Source: Methanooceanicella nereidis (lineage in GTDB: Archaea > Halobacteriota > Methanocellia > Methanocellales > Methanocellaceae). Taken from it: a stretch of 64,000 nt of DNA. The stretch spans positions 186,001 to 250,000 of the forward strand of contig NZ_PGCK01000001.1 in the NCBI RefSeq assembly GCF_021023085.1. The letters are read 5' to 3'. Below, in pieces: positions 35,523-43,936 of the stretch (position 1 is the first letter of the stretch; the number at the start of each line of letters is the position of its first letter). A program made the position numbers and the translations under genes. The notes beneath the pieces were generated by a model. It searched no databases. It saw only the letters and a program-made list of their open reading frames with translations, and had not been told where the DNA came from.

Positions 35523-36296
35523 ATGAATTACTACATCGGCATATACCCGGGACGGCTTGACCGTAGAGGCGCTTTGTGCCTGATAAAAAGAGAGCACCAA
35601 AAGTACTCGTCGACTTTCATCAATTCCCAATTTTCCGGAAACCCTGACCTGGAACGAGCACTGGCCTTTGAAGGAAAGCTGAACCCCGTACCAGCATATA
35701 AGATCTATCACCTGGAACACCTTGAGCCGAAGACAAGGCTCCCCGAATACGTCAATGCTTTAAAAAGGGCACTGGAGACCTATTCGAAAAATAATACGGA
35801 TTCTTCGCCCATCGAAATAATCATCGATCAGACTGATGTCGGCAGTTCGTTCAGGTCCATGCTGATGGACGCCCTGTATAATGACCCAATAAAGTCGCTT
35901 TTAAACATGCCTTCTTCGATAAAGGATGCAGGTAAAGAATTGTCTTTTATTGAGATCTGCGTTAAGGACCAGGACACGATAAAGAAGACAAATGAGCTGA
36001 TATTCATATCGAAGAAAGACCTATTCACTAACCTTGCAATACTCGAGCAAACCGGAAAGCTGGATGCGAACGACACCGGGACAAGAGAGTGGTATAATAA
36101 GGGGATATCCAGGTTCATCGATAAATTGCCCGCCCTGCTGGGATACCTCGGGGAAGCGGATGATGAAGGACAAATGTACCCGGACGTCGCGGATTATAGC
36201 CGGTTCAGGAGCATTGCAGTGGCATGCTGGAAAGCCGAGCATGACAGGAATAGTTTCCCGGCGACGATGATCGATTTCAGGTATAATTACGTTTAG
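35523..36296 (+). CDS. Hypothetical protein, terminase-nuclease (RNase H fold)-like
   Basis: 257 residues. The layout resembles the nuclease domain of phage large terminases: an N-terminal strand with YYIGIYPGRLDRRGALCLI, a middle strand YKIYHLEHLEPKTRL, and EIIIDQTDVGSSFRSMLMDA, the place where terminases have an acidic residue followed by a helix. No ATPase part is present. The match is by pattern only, and it may be a domesticated viral relic. It sits just left of the putative defence locus. Confidence 0.4.
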   Translation: MNYYIGIYPGRLDRRGALCLIKREHQKYSSTFINSQFSGNPDLERALAFEGKLNPVPAYKIYHLEHLEPKTRLPEYVNALKRALETYSKNNTDSSPIEIIIDQTDVGSSFRSMLMDALYNDPIKSLLNMPSSIKDAGKELSFIEICVKDQDTIKKTNELIFISKKDLFTNLAILEQTGKLDANDTGTREWYNKGISRFIDKLPALLGYLGEADDEGQMYPDVADYSRFRSIAVACWKAEHDRNSFPATMIDFRYNYV

Positions 36297-36443
36297 ATGA
36301 TATTAAAACTTTAAATATTTTTTACATTCAGTTGATCCAAAATAAAACGCGGTCGGCGAGACATTTAAGGTCTGCCCGGAGCGAACGAACGAAGTGAGAG
36401 AGCGAAGGGATGCGTAGATATCAATATTATCACGGTCTTGCGC

Positions 36444-36935
36444 CTATACTAATCCGACTAACTGTAAAATTTGCAATATGATGATTACGGAGTATATTAT
36501 CCCTATCAAAAAGGGAGCGCTACATTCAATCTTTGTGAATGGGATATGACGTAATTTTTTGTATACCGCTTCTTCCTGACTGAACATTTGTACGGGTAGC
36601 TCCCTTTCCATCTCGTGTATCACCTGGAACTTAGCGTGATTCAGGTTTCTGTACGAGGCAATGTTCATGAACCAGAATGTGCACACGACCATGCCCGTTA
36701 TTGATATTAGTATGACACCATATTGTGGAAGGTTCTTAATCAGGCCCATTGCGGCAATGAGAAATGTGTTCACCGCAACGTAGAAGCTATTAGTGGTCTG
36801 CCTATTCTTCGTTACTTCACTTGTGGTTGCCACCATGATTTTGTACTGCTCGAATAGTGTTGGGTTTACCGTCTTTGATGCATCAATTATTGTTTCACCC
36901 CCAGTTTCCAGCATCTGTGTTTCTTTATCTGCCAT
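36444..36935 (-). CDS. RipA-like multi-pass membrane protein, candidate effector
   Basis: 163 residues from the ATG at 36935, one base after the TIR gene stop. A polar N-terminus leads to YKIMVATTSEVTKNRQTTNSF and then two helices (~48-95), a conserved cytosolic stretch SYRNLNHAKFQVIHEMEREL, and a third hydrophobic segment at the end. This resembles the membrane family labelled 'RipA octameric', which often sits beside TIR or other defence genes. By analogy with two-helix effectors of defence systems it could permeabilise the membrane. That role is inference. Confidence 0.6.
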   Translation of the reverse strand: MADKETQMLETGGETIIDASKTVNPTLFEQYKIMVATTSEVTKNRQTTNSFYVAVNTFLIAAMGLIKNLPQYGVILISITGMVVCTFWFMNIASYRNLNHAKFQVIHEMERELPVQMFSQEEAVYKKLRHIPFTKIECSAPFLIGIIYSVIIILQILQLVGLV

Positions 36936-36936
36936 G

Positions 36937-37323
36937 TTATCCCTGTTCCTCCAGCCAAACTTGAAGTTTTGCGGTGTTCCAAGGTATGACTCTAGCACCA
37001 TGATCCTTCAGGGGCTGGGGTACCCGGTGGTTTTCGTCCCGGTATATCCTCACACCTATCACGGGTTTTCCCAGTTCATACGCCTTGTTAATCTCCCATA
37101 GGACCGCCTCACGCGACGCGGTCTCCTGCCCTATCATGACCACTAGGGCTGAACTCTGTCTAATCCGCTCCGTGCACTGTGTCTTCCATTTCTCATCGAA
37201 TGGTTCCTTAACAGAGTAGTCGGTGAACTCTACTGGGAACCTTGGGTCCTTTGCCTGGCTCCTCAGGAGATCCACTTGTGCCTCATCCTCGACGTGGAAA
37301 CTGATGAAGACCCTGGGCTTCAT
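36937..37323 (-). CDS. ThsB-type TIR domain protein
   Basis: 128 residues, a stand-alone TIR-like domain of the ThsB/DUF1863 family. The first strand reads RVFISFHVEDEAQVDLL. Then come FDEKWKTQCTERIRQSSALVVMIG (shown in part) and ASREAVLWEINKAYELGKPVIGVRIY, where the WEI glutamate is the expected NAD-processing residue. ThsB proteins make cyclic ADP-ribose-type signals on phage infection in Thoeris systems. The start is the ATG at 37323. The longer frame overlaps the upstream gene. Confidence 0.82.
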   Translation of the reverse strand: MKPRVFISFHVEDEAQVDLLRSQAKDPRFPVEFTDYSVKEPFDEKWKTQCTERIRQSSALVVMIGQETASREAVLWEINKAYELGKPVIGVRIYRDENHRVPQPLKDHGARVIPWNTAKLQVWLEEQG

Positions 37324-37340
37324 GGTCTTCCCGTAGCTAG

Positions 37341-38360
37341 TTATTGTCCGATTTGCGGTACTGCTACCGCCATCTTGTGAGTATCTTGTCGCATGGGACT
37401 CTCTGTCCCGTCTGAAACCTCCACCCATTTCTTTAATCCTCCGTTATTTTTTATTTGCCTGGCCTTCAGGTCAATCCTTACCAAATTTTTCATTATCAGG
37501 CTGATGTCGCCCTTGTCGTGTTGGACCCATTTACCGTTCTTGTATTCCTTTCCGTAGAAAGCGCTGACATAGTGGCTTTGAGTGATGAAGCCATCCGCAT
37601 TTGAAAACTTTACAAAATTACTCGGGCCTATGCCATAGAGCAATAGATTGTAACCTCTCTGCTTTATCTCTCTGACATAATGCCTTGCCCTCCGGACCTC
37701 CTCAAGGGTGCTTCTGTGGAGAAAGTCTCCCGTGTGGAAGACCATACAGCACACGCCCATATTAGCCAGGATGTCCGCGTGTCCCGTAATTTGATGTGTA
37801 TTAGAGCCTTTGACAAGACCCAACGGAGTGCTGTCTCTACATCGCTTTATGATCTCGCCGGTCCACCGGAGCATCCTTTCAATCTCCATGGCGCTCCGCC
37901 GCATCTCACCCTCATAGGTTTCGCCGTCCGGCGTCATATAGAAGTCTGGGCCGAGTGCCTTGACTGCCTCGACATAAGTGTCGACGGTACTTCTGGCTAT
38001 GAGTTTATCGCGCATAACCGAGGACAAAACTATCTTGACACTGCTGGGACAATCCAGGTACTCCCGTATGTTACCAGTCCTGATGATGTCGTGGAAAATG
38101 CGGTTGAACTCCCTCCCATTTTCCCGAAGCAAGTCCTGTAAACGTACAGCGATGGCAGTGCATGGGATGTACTTCCAGGGCAGGTACGTCGCTGTTTCCC
38201 CGAGCTTCACGACTGGTGTTACCGCTAAGAACGAGGGATATTCCGATGATATAGCATGCGGGCAATGAAGGATGTTATTGAATTCAGGATTCGGGATAGC
38301 ACCTAAAGTCTTCTTGATCAAATTAATTGGAAGGGTTACGTTTTCTTGCACGACAACCAT
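37341..38360 (-). CDS. tRNA-guanine transglycosylase-like TIM-barrel protein
   Basis: 339 residues. The middle and C-terminal parts resemble TGT enzymes: ERMLRWTGEIIKRC, PLGLVKGSNTHQITGHADIL, FHTGDFLHRSTLEEV and LLLYGIGPSNFVKFSNADGF. In TGT the last block continues with the nucleophile Asp (DSFD or DMFD). Here it is DGFITQS, so that Asp appears missing, and no C-terminal zinc cysteines are present. It could bind a modified base or nucleotide rather than exchange guanine. It is first in the operon with the TIR and RipA-like genes. Confidence 0.5.
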   Translation of the reverse strand: MVVVQENVTLPINLIKKTLGAIPNPEFNNILHCPHAISSEYPSFLAVTPVVKLGETATYLPWKYIPCTAIAVRLQDLLRENGREFNRIFHDIIRTGNIREYLDCPSSVKIVLSSVMRDKLIARSTVDTYVEAVKALGPDFYMTPDGETYEGEMRRSAMEIERMLRWTGEIIKRCRDSTPLGLVKGSNTHQITGHADILANMGVCCMVFHTGDFLHRSTLEEVRRARHYVREIKQRGYNLLLYGIGPSNFVKFSNADGFITQSHYVSAFYGKEYKNGKWVQHDKGDISLIMKNLVRIDLKARQIKNNGGLKKWVEVSDGTESPMRQDTHKMAVAVPQIGQ

Positions 38361-38387
38361 GTTGACAGCCGATAGCTTAAAGATTAT

Positions 38388-38403
38388 TGACTTAATATAG
38401 TCA
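38388..38403. promoter_or_regulatory. Candidate operator in divergent promoter
   Basis: TGACTTAATATAGTCA has five-base inverted arms around an A/T core and lies in the 92-bp space between the TGT-like and CARF-HTH genes. Its core CTATATTAAG on the reverse strand could also be the TATA box of the operon. A CARF-HTH regulator binding here would fit, but this is inference. Confidence 0.35.
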
Positions 38404-38452
38404 TTAAAGTGTATAACGTTAATGTTTTTAAAATACTACATGAGGTGTAAAC

Positions 38453-39262
38453 GTGGAAGAGATCGTACACATTGTACCTTTGGGGTTCGAAATCGACCGT
38501 GTTATAAAACCGTTTGAAAAGCTTAGGGCAAACCGAGTATACCTGTTATACAGGGGAAATGCTCTGCCCACAAAGAAAGGCGATGCCCGTGCGAAGGACC
38601 CAGGCCACTTCCTCAGCACTGTTAAAGTGCAGTTGGAGGACATGGGCATCAGCGTTGTACTCGTTGAAACCGAGATATTCGATGTCCTCGAACTGTTAAA
38701 GGCTGTAAGTGGCATTATACTGAAGGAAAAGCTGGAGAAAAATATCGTCTACGTGAACATGTGCGCCGCCGGCAGGCTATCATCAGTCGCTTCAACATTG
38801 GCGGCCATGTACCACGACGTAAAGGTCTATTATGTTAAAGCCGATGATTATCCGACAGAGGGCAAAGCGATCATTGAGCACGGTCTTTCAATTGTCGAGA
38901 AGCCCAACTACTCTATCCTCACGAACTTTACTATCGACATCCCCACAGGTGCCAAGGGGATATTCCTTGCAGAACTCTACCGTAAGGGTGAGATGACGAC
39001 GAACGATATAATAAAAATGATTGAAGAGAGGAAGCTGCCAGGTTTCGATGACTTGAACGAGGCAATCAAGGGCAAGGAGCGAACGCTCAATAATAAACTT
39101 GTCAGAATCAATATGGGACTGCTTAGGGACCTAGAGCATAACAACTACATCGAAGTCGAGAAGAGGGGTAGGAAGAAGATTATCAAGATAACAGATAAGG
39201 GAAGTTACGCCGCATGTTTAATCGGCGAATACACAGAAAATTTTCCGTCATTATCATCATAA
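38453..39262 (+). CDS. CARF-HTH regulator (HFX_2341/DUF6293-like)
   Basis: 269 residues starting at GTG with GAGGTG five bases upstream. The N-terminal domain begins VHIVPLGFEIDRVIKPFEKL and continues with NMCAAGRLSSVASTLAAMY, matching the CARF-type Rossmann sensor of haloarchaeal HFX_2341-like regulators. The C-terminal ~80 residues form a winged helix (GEMTTNDIIKMIEERKLPG, RKKIIKITDKG). CARF domains bind cyclic or linear nucleotide signals. It is divergent from the TGT-like/TIR/RipA operon and probably controls it. Confidence 0.75.
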   Translation: MEEIVHIVPLGFEIDRVIKPFEKLRANRVYLLYRGNALPTKKGDARAKDPGHFLSTVKVQLEDMGISVVLVETEIFDVLELLKAVSGIILKEKLEKNIVYVNMCAAGRLSSVASTLAAMYHDVKVYYVKADDYPTEGKAIIEHGLSIVEKPNYSILTNFTIDIPTGAKGIFLAELYRKGEMTTNDIIKMIEERKLPGFDDLNEAIKGKERTLNNKLVRINMGLLRDLEHNNYIEVEKRGRKKIIKITDKGSYAACLIGEYTENFPSLSS

Positions 39263-39290
39263 TGGTCATCAATACGTCCTTACCATTATG
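39258..39290 (+). terminator. Hairpin at the end of the CARF-HTH gene
   Basis: CATAATGG (39258-39265) and CCATTATG (39283-39290) pair across a 17-base loop, overlapping the stop codon and followed by an A/T-rich tail. Confidence 0.45.
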
Positions 39291-39421
39291 AAAATATTAT
39301 AAAATAATAAAATATTAGTTATAAAATGTATATATTATGCTTGCTTATTAAATTATATCTTAAAAATGTAAATTCTAGGGTAAATGAGGGGTCATAAAAT
39401 AGGTTAAGGTGCTAACGATCT

Positions 39422-40030
39422 TCAATAGGTTATGATAATCGACCAACAAAAACATTGCGTATTGGTGATGAGCAAATAGTAAATTAGTATAGTAATTGTT
39501 ATTGTCGGCTTCCTAACTTGTACTCCATGTAAAGCCATATTACAAGTTTGCATTTCATTTGTGAAATTAATTGATCCTACCCTATTATTAATTGTACCCT
39601 GTTTTATTAGTAAACCTTTATCATGAAATAATAACCAATTATCTTCACTTTATACAATTACATTATAAAAGCCAAAAGGCATATTTTTAAACGTAAACAT
39701 CCCTATAGCTGCATTTAACCCATCATTAGAATATTGAGGATTATTAGATAAGTCAGCTATTTTTTAATCTTCATGTTTTCGAGTAGCTGCATTATACCTT
39801 ACCCCTCATAATGTAACTTTATAATCTGGTTATACTATTAAAATTGGAATCAATTGACATTCCGCTTATCACATCACTTGTGACGGGTGTAGATACGGGA
39901 ATTATAATTGGTGTATCGGTAGAATCAGAGTCACAGAAGGTGTAACTACAGTTGATCCTGTACATCCACAGAGAAGAGTTACTAGTAATATAATTGTTAT
40001 AAGGACTAGAAGGTTATATCCAATATTCAT
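39422..40030 (-). pseudogene. Decayed lipoprotein gene
   Basis: From an ATG at 40030 the reverse strand reads MNIGYNLLVLITIILLVTLL then CGCTGSTVV, a clear signal peptide with lipobox. The frame then shifts within ~30 codons. Downstream the continuing frame holds readable protein (for example NAAIGMFTFKNMPFGFYNVI, then SEDNWLLFHDKGLLIKQGT) interrupted by at least three stops. The signal peptide plus a beta-rich tail interrupted by stops marks a degenerate surface lipoprotein. Unlike its neighbours it is strongly AT-rich, suggesting foreign origin or long neglect. Confidence 0.6.
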
Positions 40031-40141
40031 AACACACACTAATAAAAACTAAAATAAATAGTACTATAGACTATTATGCTTGATAAGGGATAAAGAAAAA
40101 ACAAAAAAGTACAAGTTTAGAAATTAAATTTAGATTTCACA

Positions 40142-40167
40142 GGAAAACTTTTTGAAAAAAGTTTTCC
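40142..40167. terminator. A/T-rich hairpin
   Basis: GGAAAACTTTTT and AAAAAAGTTTTCC form a tight hairpin between the decayed gene and the tRNA cluster. A second, smaller palindrome (AACTCCTTCGGAGTT) follows at about 40198-40212. One or both may end transcription of the tRNA cluster, which is read leftward. Confidence 0.45.
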
Positions 40168-40270
40168 GTTAGCCTTTCAAAAACTTTTATCTATAGCAAC
40201 TCCTTCGGAGTTACAAATATTTTTTATTAAAAAGCAGAGTAAAGATAATTCAGAAATATTAATAGAAAAT

Positions 40271-40342
<72 letters not shown>

Positions 40343-40409
40343 CTATATATACAACAAATATACAAGCACAGATATTTCAAACTATCCCCCAAAAAAAAGG
40401 ATAGTTAAT

Positions 40410-40483
<74 letters not shown>

Positions 40484-40500
40484 TTATGTGTGATTGAAGC

Positions 40501-40572
40501 GCCGCCAACAGGACTCGAACCTGTGACATGCTGGTTAACAGCCAGCCACTCTACCAACTGAGTTATGGCGGC
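40501..40572 (-). tRNA. tRNA-Asn (GTT)
   Basis: 72 bases, acceptor GCCGCCA/TGGCGGC, D-arm CTCAGTTGGTAGAG, anticodon loop CTGTTAA (GTT) and T-arm AGGTTCGAGTCCT. No encoded CCA. This is the promoter-proximal member of the cluster. Confidence 0.95.
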
Positions 40573-40775
40573 AATACGGGATTGCAAGAACCTATACTAC
40601 CCTGTATCGTATATATAATTAACGGTCACCGATATTAATACAAATACATATTTATTTGCCGCTCAAATCATTATCCCCGAATACACAACAATCAACAATA
40701 ATGCACATAAAAGATAGGTTTATTAGGAGTAGGGCTAAAGTAAAAACATAAAAAATATAGGAAATCAGTGGTAGG

Positions 40776-41699
40776 ATGCACGTAATATCGATAGCAGATC
40801 TGACATACGGGGATATAATGGATGTCCTCGACAAAGCGGATGACCTTAAAAAGAAGCGCAAAGAAGGGGTCATAACCGACTACCTGAGAAATAAAAGCCT
40901 CGCCATGATATTCGAAAAGTCATCGACAAGGACAAGAGTATCGTTTGAGGTGGGTATGACAGACCTTGGAGGTCATGCGTTATACCTGGACCCGTCCTCG
41001 ATGCAGTTAGGCAGAGGCGAGACACTGGAAGATACTGCCAGAATATTATCGAGTTACGCACACGGCATAATGATAAGGGCCAACAGCCACGAGTCAGTGA
41101 TAAAGCTTGCACATCACGCAAGAGTGCCGGTCATAAACGGCCTTACCGACTTTGAGCACCCATGCCAGGCACTGGCCGACCTGATGACGATAAGGGAGAA
41201 AAAAGGCGACTTTAAGGACCTAAAGTTCGTATGGGTAGGCGACGGCAACAATGTCTGCAACTCACTCATACTCGCAGCGGCTATCACAGGCATGGAAATG
41301 GTAGTGGCATGCCCGGAGGGCTACGAGCCTGATGAAGGCGTTGTAAACAGGGCCAGGGCCATGGAAGGGAACATAAAGATCGTCAGGGACCCAAAAGAGG
41401 CTGTCAGGAACGCGGATGTCCTGTATACGGACGTATGGGTATCCATGGGATGCGAATCCGAAAGAGAGAAGCGCATGGACGATCTAAGGAGCTACCAGAT
41501 CAATATGGATCTCATAAGGCTGGCAAAAGAAGACTGCATAGTGCTGCATTGCCTGCCTGCACATCGCGGCGAAGAGATAACCGACGAAGCGATAAGAAGC
41601 AAAAACTCGGCCATTTTCGAACAGGCAGAGAACAGGCTGCATTCGCAAAAAGCGCTGATACTAAAGCTCTTAGTTTCCAAAGACATTAAAACTGATTAA
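40776..41699 (+). CDS. argF: Ornithine carbamoyltransferase
   Basis: 307 residues. The carbamoyl-phosphate loop is SSTRTR, followed by the HPCQ motif and the ornithine-side HCLPAHRG. The length is normal for archaeal OTC. It condenses ornithine with carbamoyl phosphate to citrulline in arginine biosynthesis. The ornithine-type loops (VWVSMG) argue against aspartate carbamoyltransferase. Monocistronic, divergent from the tRNA cluster. Confidence 0.95.
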   Translation: MHVISIADLTYGDIMDVLDKADDLKKKRKEGVITDYLRNKSLAMIFEKSSTRTRVSFEVGMTDLGGHALYLDPSSMQLGRGETLEDTARILSSYAHGIMIRANSHESVIKLAHHARVPVINGLTDFEHPCQALADLMTIREKKGDFKDLKFVWVGDGNNVCNSLILAAAITGMEMVVACPEGYEPDEGVVNRARAMEGNIKIVRDPKEAVRNADVLYTDVWVSMGCESEREKRMDDLRSYQINMDLIRLAKEDCIVLHCLPAHRGEEITDEAIRSKNSAIFEQAENRLHSQKALILKLLVSKDIKTD

Positions 41700-41826
41700 G
41701 TCGGGTATTTTCATACCCACAATTTTTTCCGGGGATACCATAGTATTTTTATAAGCCCTTTATCTGCCCATATTCTGCTTATCTGGATTTATTATTATAA
41801 AAGACATCATAAATCATTTCTCTTCA

Positions 41827-42034
41827 CCACAAAGCGCACAAAGGCGAACAAGGAACACCAAACTGCTAACCACAAAGCGCACAAAGGCAAACAAGGAACA
41901 CAAAACTGCTAACCACAAAGCGCACAAAGGCAAACAAGGAACACAAAACTGCTAACCACAAAGCGCACAAAGGCAAACAAGGAACACAAAACTGCTAACC
42001 ACAAAGCGCACAAAGGCGAACAAGGAACACAAAG
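41827..42034. repeat. 43-bp tandem repeat array (five copies)
   Basis: Copies begin at 41827, 41870, 41913, 41956 and 41999 (last truncated). The unit starts CCACAAAGCGCACAAAGGC and ends CACAAAACTGCTAA. The middle three copies are identical, and the outer two carry G for A in GGCGAAC. There are no spacers, so it is not CRISPR. The same phrase makes the inverted repeat at 5725-5816. Confidence 0.85.
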
Positions 42035-42073
42035 GACCTTTTTTAAAAGATTATCATATACTTAAAAAAATTA

Positions 42074-42153
42074 GTGTACCTTGTTCGCCTTAGTGCGCTT
42101 CGTGGTTAACAGTTTAGTGGACCTTTGTCGCCTTCGTGCGCTTAGTGGTGAAA
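42074..42153. repeat. Two inverted copies facing the tandem array
   Basis: TACCTTGTTCGCCTTAGTGC-GCTTCGTGGTTAACAG followed by CCTTTGTCGCCTTCGTGCGC are degenerate reverse-complement units of the 43-bp repeat. With the array on the left they allow a large hairpin. Confidence 0.75.
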
Positions 42154-42286
42154 AACAACCTGGATTATACTTTTTTTATAATACAAGCCCTTATCTAAAT
42201 ATTTGATCTCACAAATTTTTAGCATTTGTATACATTCAAGCTAAAGTTTTATGTTCAATGTCCGCTTTTAGACTATCTGGATTTGG

Positions 42287-42784
42287 ATGTCAGGACGCAG
42301 GTTAACCGAGTATCCAGCCACCGGCGGTGTGAACCCGCTATGGCGATGGACAAAGACATGTGACCCGGTCAAGGTCATATTCAACTTTTTCATGCTTCTG
42401 GTCATAAGATACAGCCCGATAATCGAGTTGAAAGTGGACTGCATGAGGTTCATGGGAATTAAAGCAGGGAACCATGTCTCGATGGCATTAGAGGCAACTG
42501 TGGACGTTTTCTTCCCGGAGCTTATCGAGATAGGGGATAATTCGGTAATAGGATATAATGCGACGATACTTGCCCATGAGTACATGATAGACAGGTATCG
42601 TACAGGAAATGTCGTCATAGGTAAAAATGTCCTTATAGGAGCGAATTCTACTATCCTGCCAGGAATCATTATAGGAGACGGCGCGATAGTGTCAGCAGGC
42701 TCGCTCGTTAACAAGGATGTGCCAGCAGGGGCGTTCGTCGGAGGAGTGCCCGCACGCATCATAGAGAGGAAAGAACTTGATTAA
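42287..42784 (+). CDS. Hexapeptide-repeat acyltransferase
   Basis: 165 residues. The second half is a left-handed beta-helix built of hexapeptides (IEIGDNSVIGYNATILAHEY then NVVIGKNVLIGANSTILPG then IIIGDGAIVSAGSLV), ending VPAGAFVGGVPARII as in O-acetyltransferases. An N-terminal hydrophobic stretch may associate with the membrane. It transfers acetyl or another acyl group, but the acceptor is unknown. The stop overlaps the next gene by eight bases, so they are coupled. Confidence 0.82.
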   Translation: MSGRRLTEYPATGGVNPLWRWTKTCDPVKVIFNFFMLLVIRYSPIIELKVDCMRFMGIKAGNHVSMALEATVDVFFPELIEIGDNSVIGYNATILAHEYMIDRYRTGNVVIGKNVLIGANSTILPGIIIGDGAIVSAGSLVNKDVPAGAFVGGVPARIIERKELD

Positions 42785-43496
42785 TATCGTCAGGTCAATA
42801 GTCGACGCCATATACAGGGACAGGCGTTTACTGGCAGCTATCATAGTAATAAATATTGCAGGGTCTCTGTTCGGGGCTTATTATTACTGGGAACAGTTAA
42901 TGATGACCCCGGTCTATCTCTGGATATTCGTCCCGGATTGTCCGTTATATACCCTGTTCATGATCTTTGCGCTGTTATTGATAATAATGGGCAAGCCGTC
43001 GGATACGTTCAACGCGATCACATCAGTGGGACTTTCCATGTACGGCACCTGGACGGTCCTGGTGCTGCTATACTTCTCGGAGATATATTTCAGGCCCGCC
43101 AACAGCCTTTTATCTTCGGCGATGCTGATCTCGCACATCGGCATGGCGCTTGAGTGCGTCCTGCTGCTGCCATACCTTAAGAACGTTAAAACCGTATCCT
43201 GGGTAGTAGCCGGAGCATGGTTTTTAGTTCAGACCATTGTCGATTATTTCTTATGGTTCATACGAGACGGAGATCTGATGAGGACACATCCGCTCGCAAT
43301 AATGGAATATTATACAAGAGGACATTACGTTATAGATAAGCTGGCTGTGAAGCTGGACACTATGATGTATGTCACATTCGCAATGGTAGTGGTGTTCCTG
43401 GCCCTGAACTATATCCTGGCAAAGACCTGGCCGGCGAACGATCCGCGGCTCTTAAAAACTGAGGCCATTGCAGTAAAAAATGAAAGCGGGAATTAA
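42777..43496 (+). CDS. DUF1405 membrane protein
   Basis: 239 residues with about six membrane helices. The sequence (YYWEQLMMTPVYLWIFVPDC, GTWTVLVLLYFSEIYF) matches DUF1405, a family in archaea and Bacillus of unknown function. It starts at a TTG inside the acyltransferase gene end. It may handle the same lipid or polymer as the acyltransferase. Confidence 0.78.
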   Translation: MINIVRSIVDAIYRDRRLLAAIIVINIAGSLFGAYYYWEQLMMTPVYLWIFVPDCPLYTLFMIFALLLIIMGKPSDTFNAITSVGLSMYGTWTVLVLLYFSEIYFRPANSLLSSAMLISHIGMALECVLLLPYLKNVKTVSWVVAGAWFLVQTIVDYFLWFIRDGDLMRTHPLAIMEYYTRGHYVIDKLAVKLDTMMYVTFAMVVVFLALNYILAKTWPANDPRLLKTEAIAVKNESGN

Positions 43497-43714
43497 AAGC
43501 TTATCGTGACCTCGATCCAGATGCTTTTATTGCTTCCGTTTTCAGTCTCCTTCGGGTCAGCTATCCTCATGTAAGTCAGATTTTTTATCATGACACGCTT
43601 AAAGGAGGATTCGTCTAGTTTCGTCAGAAGGTTGCCCTCCCTTAAGTTGCGATGAAGCTCGTTTATTATGTCTTTTCCCGGATCAAGGATTATTGCATGT
43701 GTTTCTATTGCCAT
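43493..43714 (-). CDS. Small hypothetical protein
   Basis: 73 residues from an ATG at 43714 (a TTG seven codons earlier is possible). Alpha/beta by eye: AIETHAIILDPGKDIINELH and then KRVMIKNLTYMRIAD. No motif or family recognised. It overlaps the DUF1405 stop by four bases in convergent orientation. Confidence 0.45.
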   Translation of the reverse strand: MAIETHAIILDPGKDIINELHRNLREGNLLTKLDESSFKRVMIKNLTYMRIADPKETENGSNKSIWIEVTISF

Positions 43715-43936
43715 CGGATCATCGACCGTTATCAATTCGATTCAAAGCTTATTCTGTCAAATAAATTATATACTTACCGCTTATCCCGGATAATTCTATT
43801 TAAAAAGTAAATTTTTTAATAGATTCCTGTTGTGGTAATACAAATTTGGAATTTAATTCTAATAATAAAAGGTTAAAATAGTTATAAATTGTATTATTTG
43901 GTAAATTTTTAAAAAAATAAAAAAGGTGACTTTGTT

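Noticed and set aside
41827-42034. CRISPR array
   Set aside because: The 43-bp units are contiguous without spacers and have inverted partners; no cas genes are near.
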